Positions 1 to 4,740 of a DNA stretch of 5,160 nt are shown here, piece by piece; within the stretch, counting starts at the first letter, position 1; each line of letters starts with the position of its first letter. Under the pieces are notes generated by a model. That model saw only the letters and a program-made list of their open reading frames with translations. It was not told the origin of the DNA and searched no databases. The translations under genes were made by a program, and so were the position numbers. The stretch lies in contig JAITLF010000111.1 in NCBI GenBank assembly GCA_031278025.1, positions 1-5,160 of the forward strand, written 5' to 3'. Source of the DNA: Treponema sp. (GTDB lineage Bacteria > Spirochaetota > Spirochaetia > Treponematales > Breznakiellaceae).

Positions 1-372
1 GTGTATATGGCCGGCGGCTCGTTCACCATGTACTCAGGCGCGGCTATCAAGGACAATGCCGGCTCAGGCGGCAACGGCGGCACCGGCGGCACCGGCTACG
101 GCTACGGCGGCGCCGGAGGCGGCGGAGGCGGAGGCGGCGGCGCCGGTTCAGGCGGGGTGTATATGGCCGGCGGCTCGTTCACCATGTACTCAGGCGCGGC
201 TGTCAGCGGCAATACCGGCTCAGGCGGCTCAGGCGGCTCAGGCGGCTCAGGCACAGGCGGCGACTGGCCCGGCGCCGGCGGCGCCGGCGGCGCAGGCGGC
301 GCAGGCTACGCCGCCGGCGGGGTGTATGCGGCCGGCGGCGAGTTCACCCTATACTCTGGCGCGATTATCAGC
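1..372 (+). repeat. Three in-frame DNA repeats within the Gly-rich gene
   Basis: Bases 1-45 are identical to bases 157-201 (156-bp offset). A third, diverged copy starts at 322 (165-bp offset). All offsets are multiples of three, so copies can be gained or lost without breaking the frame. The spacers between copies are GGC/GGA/GCC-rich. Confidence 0.85.
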
Positions 373-621
373 GGCAACACCTGCAAGGGCTCAGGCGGCA
401 GCAACGGGGTGTATGTGAAGACCGCCTCTGACGGCGCAGGCGGCGCCGCCGGCGGCAACTACGGCGGCGGCAAGCCCGGCGGCGACGGCACAGGCGGCGG
501 CGGCGGCGGCGGCGGCGACGCGGACGGCAAGGCCGGCGGCGCCGGCAGCAACGCCGCCAGCACCGGCAAGCTCTTCACCCCGGATGGCGTGCAGCTTACA
601 GCCGATGGCAGTACCCCATGA
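1..621 (+). CDS. Gly-rich repeat protein, C-terminal part (5' end outside window)
   Basis: The frame is open from the first base and ends at TGA 619-621, giving 206 residues. The first codon GTG is an internal Val of a repeat (compare Val53 and Val108), so the true start lies upstream. Three modules of the form GGVYMAGGSFTMYSGA-(x)SGNT begin near residues 1, 53 and 108, separated by Gly/Ala/Ser spacers and by a run of eight Gly codons GGC (493-516). The C-terminus, from about residue 188, is less repetitive (GKLFTPDGVQLTADG). Modules of this kind (short beta-strands with a G-T/S-G-N-T turn) resemble surface or extracellular beta-helix-like repeat proteins common in termite-gut treponemes. That is an inference, because no signal peptide or anchor is visible in this fragment. 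A GC hairpin follows 8 nt after the stop. I am sure it is coding; the function is unknown. Confidence 0.8.
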   Translation: MYMAGGSFTMYSGAAIKDNAGSGGNGGTGGTGYGYGGAGGGGGGGGGAGSGGVYMAGGSFTMYSGAAVSGNTGSGGSGGSGGSGTGGDWPGAGGAGGAGGAGYAAGGVYAAGGEFTLYSGAIISGNTCKGSGGSNGVYVKTASDGAGGAAGGNYGGGKPGGDGTGGGGGGGGDADGKAGGAGSNAASTGKLFTPDGVQLTADGSTP

Positions 622-629
622 AAGCGGTT

Positions 630-653
630 CCCCGCCCCTGCGGGGCGGGGTTT
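630..653 (+). terminator. Rho-independent terminator of the Gly-rich gene
   Basis: A perfect 9-bp stem pairs CCCCGCCCC (630-638) with GGGGCGGGG (642-650) around a TGC loop, followed by TTT. It begins 8 nt after the stop codon at 621. The T-run is short, but the stem is very strong and well placed. Confidence 0.75.
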
Positions 654-664
654 AGCACGTTGGA

Positions 665-695
665 AGGCCGGCCCGCGGACTGCGGAGGCCGGCCT
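665..695. repeat. Second intergenic hairpin between converging genes
   Basis: AGGCCGGCC (665-673) and GGCCGGCCT (687-695) are perfect 9-bp inverted arms. The interior CCGC/GCGG can extend the fold. It sits between converging transcription units and lacks a T-run, so it may be a backup terminator or an mRNA 3'-end stabiliser. Confidence 0.55.
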
Positions 696-746
696 GGTGG
701 TTTCGGACAGGGCCTTGGGCCTTGCGGAAACAGCCCCCGGTCCCGC

Positions 747-863
747 GCAGGCGCCTACGCGGTCGCCGTAGGCGCCTACGCGATCACGGTAGGCGCCTAC
801 GCGATCACGGTAGGCGCCTACGCGATCACGGTAGGCGCCTACGCGGCCGCGGTAGGCGCCTGC
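747..863. repeat. Six palindromes at an exact 21-bp period
   Basis: The core GTAGGCGCCTAC, a perfect 12-bp palindrome, starts at 768, 789, 810 and 831. Outer variants are GCAGGCGCCTAC at 747 and GTAGGCGCCTGC at 852. The 9-bp spacers are GCGGTCGCC, then GCGATCACG three times, then GCGGCCGCG. The two outer variants are reverse complements of each other, so the array is roughly symmetric. The period equals two helical turns, which places all palindromes on the same DNA face. It lies between the 3' ends of converging genes, so it is not a promoter operator for either. A REP/BIME-like element or a protein-binding array is more likely. The period is a multiple of three, so heptapeptide frames cross it, but they run antisense into ptsN and are not credible genes. 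Confidence 0.9.
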
Positions 864-903
864 CGCAACGCCGGAGGCTCCGGAGGTACGGATATGCCCC
901 GGT

Positions 904-916
904 CCTGGTTACCAGG
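904..916. repeat. Palindrome over the ptsN stop codon
   Basis: CCTGGT (904-909) and ACCAGG (911-916) form a perfect inverted repeat with a 1-nt centre that covers the ptsN stop (TAA on the minus strand, 909-911). A similar structure, CCGGAG/CTCCGG, lies at 871-883. No T-run follows on the minus strand, so it is a weak candidate for ending ptsN transcription. Confidence 0.4.
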
Positions 917-1400
917 TTTGTTCCGCGGACTGAATTACCGCGATGATCTCTTCCGGGGAAGCGCGGTTTTTAAGGAGGAGGCGGAAATTGTCCTGGCGGC
1001 AAAAGAAGTTGAGCTGCGACAGGCTGCGCAGGTGCAGTTTGGGAGACGCCGACACGATGAGTATGGCCGTATGTACCGGCGCCCCGTCCAGGGAGTTCCA
1101 ATCAACCGGCTGCTCCAGAAAGGCGATGAGTACAAACTGCTCATCCCGCTCCGTTACCGGGGGATTCCGGGGATGCGGCAGGGCTATGCCGCATCCTATG
1201 GCCGTGGACATAAGGGCTTCCCGTTCCAGCACGGCACGCAAAAGCAGGCCCCGGTCTATGGCCGGGGAAGGGATGGCATCGATCACGTGGGCGATAACTT
1301 CCCCGGGGGTGGTTCCCGGCACGCCGGATACGATCCCCCCCCGCTTAATCAACGGGATAAGCCCGTTTTCAAAATTCTGTATTTGTTTTTGTCCGTCCAT
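909..1400 (-). CDS. ptsN: PTS EIIA-type nitrogen-regulatory protein (EIIA-Ntr)
   Basis: The 163-residue product is one EIIA type-2 (fructose/mannitol/Ntr) domain. The phosphorylation-site motif GCGIALPHPRNP is at about residues 69-80, with the active histidine at His76 (family pattern GIAxPHxR). Next comes the family core with FVLIAFLEQPVDWNSLDG near 110, then ILIVSASPKLHLRSLSQL and a closing helix. Its length is normal for the family. PtsN accepts phosphate from HPr-like proteins and acts in the cytoplasm as a regulator of nitrogen, potassium or other stress responses, not as a transporter. No EIIB or EIIC gene adjoins it here, which fits that role. The ATG at 1398-1400 has a good ribosome site and lies inside the end of the gene before it, so translation is probably coupled. 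The active-site residues are intact. Confidence 0.92.
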   Translation of the reverse strand: MDGQKQIQNFENGLIPLIKRGGIVSGVPGTTPGEVIAHVIDAIPSPAIDRGLLLRAVLEREALMSTAIGCGIALPHPRNPPVTERDEQFVLIAFLEQPVDWNSLDGAPVHTAILIVSASPKLHLRSLSQLNFFCRQDNFRLLLKNRASPEEIIAVIQSAEQTW

Positions 1401-3366
1401 ATAAGATTCCTTCCAGCCGGCGGTTACAGTCTTCTATATCAAACTCATCGGGGGCGAAACCGTCGTGTTCCGGGCTCCTGACCAGATGCCACCCCGTCTC
1501 CCTGTCCCGTTCCTGGGCGGACAAAAACTTTTTGAACCGCAGCGGCCCCTCTATGGAAGGCGGCGGAGCGGCCTGCTCGCCCGCGACGCACCGAATCCTA
1601 TCCCCCTCCTCCCCTTCGTAAGAAGAAAGAAACATGATCTTTACGGTCCAGGCGGCCCCGTATTCGTAAATCACCTCCGCAAGACCCCGTCCGGTCAGTT
1701 CCGCAAGGCTGATTTCCTCGTTCCGGACCGGCGCCGTCGCAATAAACCGGTGGGGCCGCCGGTCATCCCAGCCAAACAGGGTCTGGATGACACGATGCAC
1801 CGTATCCAACCGGGACGAGCCGGGCATGACGAGGCGCCGCCAGATGTCGGTCCCGCCAAGGGTCAGCTGCACGGTACGCCAGGACACAGAGCCGCCTCCA
1901 GGGATGTTTTTCACCAGCGAAAGGTTGCTCCGCCTAAAACGGTCCATGGCATCGTCGATCATATACCTAATTTCTCCATAGGTCTCGATCATGTTGTCCA
2001 GGGAGTTTTCCATGGTTTCAAGTTCCGCATCCGTGGGCGCGTCATCGGTATTCATATCTTCCAGAATTCCCGCGGCATGGCTTTGAATTTGCGAAAGAAC
2101 TACGAAGGTATGTTTAGGCAGCCAGGACTGGTCCATGCCCCCTTTGCGGAACCGGGCGACCAGATCGATCACGGCGGTATGCAGCTCGCAAACCCGCTGC
2201 CTGACGGGCCCCATCAGACAATCCGCAAACATCGAATATTTCAGCCGGAATTCCGCATAGGCCCTGAACACATACCCGGCAAGCTCGTCCCGCCGCTTTC
2301 CGGTTATTCCCACCGAGCGGGGTGCAATACGCTCAATGATCCGGGAAATATCCGATTCCTCCCGGAACAGGGCGTCCCGCACATAGGATTGAATCACATA
2401 TTCCGAAACGGGAACCCCGTGCTTAAAGAGCATCTCCTCAATCATGGTCCGGTCCGATTCCGGGAAACAACCTTCCAGCTTCTCCAGGTCGGGGATATCC
2501 TTCCCGGCATACCAGAACCGGCTCTCTATACCATAGGATGCGGTCTCTATGTTATCAGTCTGCTCGTAAAGGAACTCCTCCAGGGAGTAGGCCGGGACTT
2601 CCCCCATGCGCCGCCCGCCAAACCAGTAGGCAAAGGATATCTGCTCATCGGTAGAAAATCCGGGGCCCAGGTGGTCAAAAGAAGCGGCAAACCCCTTTTC
2701 GGCGGCGCCGCACCAGGCGTTCAACGCCGTCTCGGTCCATGCGTTTTTCCGTACCCGGAGAAGATCGAATTTGCCGGTTCCCCAGTTCCTGGTTTTTACC
2801 ACAAACCGGTCCCCCGGAACAAAGGCGGTCGCCCGGTATATCTTCCGCATATCCAGGGTATGTATAGAGACCTCCGCAGGGTCCTCGTAAAGATCGCTGC
2901 TATAGGCGCTCTCATTCTCCGGATTATCCCGTGCCACGTATTGCGAGGCGTATTCCTCCCCAAAAATCGTGTAATAGGGATAGAAATCCTCAGGCGGCCC
3001 TTCGGTGGTCCCCCGCGGTATGGCCCTGCCCCTCCAATAGAACGTAAAGTCCGTAGGCATCAACACCGGATTGGCAAAGGGAATACACCGGTGTCCGGGG
3101 ATAAGGATGCCGTTCAGCAGCTCCAGCCGGGTTGGGCTTATGACAAAGGATAACGGCTCAAAGTATCCGCGCCGGGAAATCCACTGATCCTGCCCCTGGC
3201 TGAAAGCAATGTTCCTGGAATTAATAAAATCCCGAATGTCCTGAGCCAGGTGAGAAACCCGGCGGTGAACCACCATCTTGACATAGGTTGTAACATTCTC
3301 AAGGGAGAAAGGCTCCGTTACATTTTCGAGAAAATCGTAGAGTGCGTTTTCATGTTCCGGACTCAT
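1369..3366 (-). CDS. Large protein with C-terminal pRiA4b ORF-3-like domain
   Basis: The 665-residue product has a C-terminal domain, about residues 499-651, matching the plasmid pRiA4b ORF-3 family. Visible marks are VQLTLGG..IWRRLVMP, LDTVHRVIQTLFGWDD, the YEYGAAW stretch (family usually Y-x-Y-D-F-G-D-x-W), AAPPP (family usually PPED), and FAPDEFDIEDCNRRL. The acidic residues of the two central motifs are thus changed. Residues 1-75 (LYDFLENV...WISRRGYF) look like a small winged-helix-type fold. Residues 76-400 are unrecognised and rich in Tyr/Phe/Trp. Residues 400-480 are helical. No signal peptide or membrane segment is seen, so it is probably cytoplasmic. The biochemical role of the family is unknown. 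The ATG at 3364-3366 is the first possible start, since an in-frame TAA sits 19-21 nt upstream, and it has no Shine-Dalgarno. Its end overlaps ptsN by 32 nt, which suggests a shared role. Confidence 0.88.
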   Translation of the reverse strand: MSPEHENALYDFLENVTEPFSLENVTTYVKMVVHRRVSHLAQDIRDFINSRNIAFSQGQDQWISRRGYFEPLSFVISPTRLELLNGILIPGHRCIPFANPVLMPTDFTFYWRGRAIPRGTTEGPPEDFYPYYTIFGEEYASQYVARDNPENESAYSSDLYEDPAEVSIHTLDMRKIYRATAFVPGDRFVVKTRNWGTGKFDLLRVRKNAWTETALNAWCGAAEKGFAASFDHLGPGFSTDEQISFAYWFGGRRMGEVPAYSLEEFLYEQTDNIETASYGIESRFWYAGKDIPDLEKLEGCFPESDRTMIEEMLFKHGVPVSEYVIQSYVRDALFREESDISRIIERIAPRSVGITGKRRDELAGYVFRAYAEFRLKYSMFADCLMGPVRQRVCELHTAVIDLVARFRKGGMDQSWLPKHTFVVLSQIQSHAAGILEDMNTDDAPTDAELETMENSLDNMIETYGEIRYMIDDAMDRFRRSNLSLVKNIPGGGSVSWRTVQLTLGGTDIWRRLVMPGSSRLDTVHRVIQTLFGWDDRRPHRFIATAPVRNEEISLAELTGRGLAEVIYEYGAAWTVKIMFLSSYEGEEGDRIRCVAGEQAAPPPSIEGPLRFKKFLSAQERDRETGWHLVRSPEHDGFAPDEFDIEDCNRRLEGILYGRTKTNTEF
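1407..1414 (-). promoter_or_regulatory. Ribosome binding site of ptsN
   Basis: On the minus strand GGAAGGAA, with core AAGGA at 1408-1412, precedes the ATG by 7 nt. It lies inside the coding sequence of the upstream gene, which supports coupled translation. It fixes the ptsN start at 1400, and it is the only clear Shine-Dalgarno in the minus-strand cluster. Confidence 0.75.
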
Positions 3367-3376
3367 TTCTGGTTCT

Positions 3377-3406
3377 ACTATGCCTTAAAAAGGAGGGAGC
3401 TGACAA
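3377..3406 (-). promoter_or_regulatory. Candidate sigma-70-type promoter for the pRiA4b-domain gene and ptsN
   Basis: On the minus strand TTGTCA (3401-3406; 5/6 to TTGACA) is followed by an 18-bp spacer and CATAGT (3377-3382; 4/6 to TATAAT). A start about 7 nt beyond the -10 box would leave a leader of only a few bases before the ATG at 3366. That fits the lack of a ribosome binding site there. Confidence 0.45.
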
Positions 3407-3414
3407 GATGGAAG

Positions 3415-3437
3415 GAGGAAGAAGATATCCGGGAGGC
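3415..3437 (-). promoter_or_regulatory. Shared 23-bp upstream motif, copy 1 (pRiA4b-domain gene)
   Basis: On the plus strand GAGGAAGAAGA followed by TATCCGGGAGGC matches 4225-4247 at 21 of 23 positions. It begins 8 bp upstream of the candidate -35 box (3401-3406). It could be an activator site or simply a purine-rich intergenic repeat. Confidence 0.4.
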
Positions 3438-3461
3438 CAGGGGTCTAAAGAATCGGGTAGG

Positions 3462-3504
3462 AGGACCCAGGGTCCTTTGGCCCCCGGAATGGGGGCGCTG
3501 CCCC
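3462..3504 (-). other. Competing hairpins after the secreted-protein gene
   Basis: In minus-strand order, immediately after the stop at 3505, GGGGC-AGC-GCCCC (3504-3492) can form. Its 3' arm is shared with an alternative hairpin, GCCCCC-ATTCC-GGGGGC (3496-3480), so the two exclude each other. A third palindrome, AGGACCC/GGGTCCT, covers 3462-3476. No U-run follows, so a classical terminator is not shown. They could slow or end transcription from the upstream gene before the next promoter. Confidence 0.4.
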
Positions 3505-4191
3505 TTAATACGCGGCGAAAGGCTGTAGGCCGGTCAGTTCCACCCGGAACCGGGCGCGCACCGTCCAGTAGCCGGAATCCATCCAATATACGGGGAACTC
3601 CGCCAGGGATAGGTAGCCGCGGGCTTCTTTGGGCCGGTTCCGTTCCATACCCCGGAGCATGTCCCGGACCCCCGACCGGGCGGCGTCTTCCAGGGCCGCC
3701 CTCTTAAAGGCAAGCTGGTCTTCCTTCGCCACCGGCCCGCCCAGGGGACCTTTCCCCAGGGCCTGAACGTTCCGCACCGTTCCGGCACGCCACATGCGCA
3801 TCCGCCGCATTTGAGCTTCGGTCATCCGGTAATCAGTCCACAGGTAAAGCCGCATCTCCCGAAATTCAGCGTCCGTGGCCGTAAGTCCCGGATCCCCAAA
3901 GGGGATGGCCCCCAGCGGCGTAAGCTCGAATACCTCCGGGATTCCCCGCGCCTTCTCCCCTATCTCATACTCGAAGGACCACCCGTAAATCATCGCGGAA
4001 TACACCATAGCCGCCTCTTCCAACGCCGCCCGCCTGACGGATGAGGGGTCCGGGGGTTTCGACTCTTCTATATACCGGGCGTACGCCGGCTCCACTTCGA
4101 CCCATACGGCCCCCCGCAGCACTTCCTGCCCCGGAACCGGCAGGGCGGAAACGAGAAGGAAAATCGGAATACTGAAATAAACGCGTCGCAT
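3505..4191 (-). CDS. Secreted protein of unknown function with internal duplication
   Basis: The 228-residue product starts with an N-terminal signal peptide: MRR, a hydrophobic core at about residues 5-16, and a likely cut near ALPVPGQ-E at residues 21-23. I see no cysteine in the whole sequence, so it is not a lipoprotein. The mature part is soluble and probably periplasmic. The motif RAALEEAA at 54-61 recurs as RAALEDAA at 164-171, each followed by helical and then aromatic beta-like sequence (for example YWTVRARFRVELT at 209-220). This suggests two related halves of about 110 residues. The pattern loosely recalls LPP20/FlgT-type periplasmic domains, but I do not recognise the family. The ATG at 4189-4191 is the earliest start, because an in-frame TGA lies two codons upstream. 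It has no Shine-Dalgarno. The pRiA4b-domain gene follows 138 bp downstream on the same strand. Confidence 0.8.
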   Translation of the reverse strand: MRRVYFSIPIFLLVSALPVPGQEVLRGAVWVEVEPAYARYIEESKPPDPSSVRRAALEEAAMVYSAMIYGWSFEYEIGEKARGIPEVFELTPLGAIPFGDPGLTATDAEFREMRLYLWTDYRMTEAQMRRMRMWRAGTVRNVQALGKGPLGGPVAKEDQLAFKRAALEDAARSGVRDMLRGMERNRPKEARGYLSLAEFPVYWMDSGYWTVRARFRVELTGLQPFAAY

Positions 4192-4197
4192 GGGTCA

Positions 4198-4203
4198 ATT
4201 ATC
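4198..4203 (-). promoter_or_regulatory. Candidate -10 box right before the secreted-protein gene
   Basis: GATAAT on the minus strand (5/6 to TATAAT) ends 6 nt before the ATG at 4191, so a transcript from it would be leaderless. No good -35 box is seen; the 17-bp-spaced hexamer is TCTTCT. An alternative TATATA lies at 4211-4216. The call is weak. Confidence 0.3.
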
Positions 4204-4224
4204 GGATGGATATATACGGAAGAA

Positions 4225-4247
4225 GAGGAAGAAGAGATCTGGGAGGC
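4225..4247 (-). promoter_or_regulatory. Shared 23-bp upstream motif, copy 2 (secreted-protein gene)
   Basis: On the plus strand GAGGAAGAAGA followed by GATCTGGGAGGC matches 3415-3437 at 21 of 23 positions. It starts 34 nt upstream of the ATG at 4191, in or just upstream of where a -35 box would sit. Confidence 0.4.
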
Positions 4248-4268
4248 GACAATCGTCTAGCCGCTAAT

Positions 4269-4290
4269 GGGGGGGCCTGGGGGTCCGGGG
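4269..4290 (+). other. Potential G-quadruplex
   Basis: A 7-G run (4269-4275), a 5-G run (4279-4283) and a 4-G run (4287-4290) are separated by CCT and TCC. Splitting the 7-G run gives four G3 tracts with loops of 1 to 4 nt, a canonical G4 pattern. More GGG tracts follow at 4303 and 4310. The 3' part can instead pair as CGGGG/CCCCG (4286-4300). It lies about 80 bp upstream of the minus-strand gene, with the G-rich strand as that gene's template. Confidence 0.5.
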
Positions 4291-4332
4291 CAGATCCCCG
4301 CAGGGAGCAGGGAGAGGCCCGCAGGGTCTAGG

Positions 4333-4362
4333 TAGCGCCTCGCGGCCGCGGGAGGCGCCTCC
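4333..4362. repeat. Lone diverged relative of the 21-bp palindrome unit
   Basis: GTAGCGCCTC, spacer GCGGCCGCG (4342-4350) and GGAGGCGCCTCC (4351-4362) copy the layout of the last array unit. The spacer is identical to the one at 843-851. The flanking arms have changed in step: CCTAC/GTAGG in the array, CCTC/GAGG here. The hairpin GCGCCTC/GAGGCGC therefore still pairs. Confidence 0.65.
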
Positions 4363-4418
4363 GGCTGGAAAACCGGGGGCGCCAATTCTGGATTTCCTGA
4401 AAAGGGAGATGCGGGTAA

Positions 4419-4740
4419 TCATGCAAAAGGCGGAGCAAGAATCCGGTAAACCGGGAAGCATATCCCTGCCAGATGGAAATACAGGTAGTAGTAAAAGAGA
4501 AGGCGGGGAGTATGCCTGAGGGAGAGCCGCCGATAGAATGGATGCTGTATACGACCTGTTCAGTAGAGAATAAAGAGGAGTGGACTTAATTATGAGAGGT
4601 CGGAATTGGGGAGCGGGTCTGCGCAGAGGAAACTATTCATAATGAGTTTCATAGCGGCGATACAGATACTCCAATTACGGCAAGTGAGGGAAGGGAAGAC
4701 AGAACAAAAAGGGATTGTTGTATTTTCCCCGGAACAACGA
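4419..4740 (+). pseudogene. Tn5/IS4-type transposase remnant, frameshifted, internally deleted and truncated
   Basis: Two frames together recall the catalytic-to-C-terminal part of Tn5/IS4-family DDE transposases. The first is open from 4419 to TAA 4587-4589 and contains KEKAGSMPEGEPPIEWMLYT followed by TCSVENKEE, which corresponds to the family stretch P-x-x-W-L-L-L-T-S-x-P-V-E before the last catalytic Glu. The second, open from 4567, contains LNYERSELGSGSAQRKLF and then IMSFIAAIQILQLRQVREGK, matching the family segment SF-x-A-x-x-L-L-Q-L-R-E. Roughly 25-30 residues expected between them are missing, including the Y-R-E-K signature with the catalytic Glu. Homology ends at FSPEQ, right where a repeat begins (4735-4750). 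The N-terminal two-thirds is absent. The element is inactive; the family call rests on remembered motifs only. Confidence 0.7.

Noticed and set aside
747..863. CRISPR array
   Set aside because: The repeats are 12 bp with 9-bp spacers, three of which are identical. CRISPR repeats and spacers are far longer and the spacers are unique.
722..946. Plus-strand 74-residue Arg-rich frame over the palindrome array
   Set aside because: It only translates the 21-bp repeat, has no ribosome binding site, and runs into the 3' end of ptsN on the other strand.
618..1481. Plus-strand 287-residue frame starting on the Gly-rich gene's stop codon
   Set aside because: It runs through the terminator hairpin and the palindrome array and is antisense to ptsN, whose motifs are intact. 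The repeat peptide is a by-product of the 21-bp period.
1465..3153. Plus-strand 562-residue frame opposite the pRiA4b-domain gene
   Set aside because: The Pro/Arg/Gly-rich product shows no recognisable domain. Long antisense frames are expected opposite a GC-rich gene, and the minus-strand product has a clear domain.
3408..3707. Plus-strand frame with an AGGAGG-like site at 3391-3396 upstream of ATG 3408
   Set aside because: The ribosome-site match is good, but the product is low-complexity Pro/Gly/Arg/Ser and mostly antisense to the secreted-protein gene. The purine stretch is better explained by the shared upstream motif and the opposite-strand promoter.
4264..4461. Minus-strand 65-residue frame
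   Set aside because: The composition is that of GC-rich intergenic DNA (Pro/Gly/Arg), it crosses the G-quadruplex and palindrome repeat, and it has no ribosome binding site.
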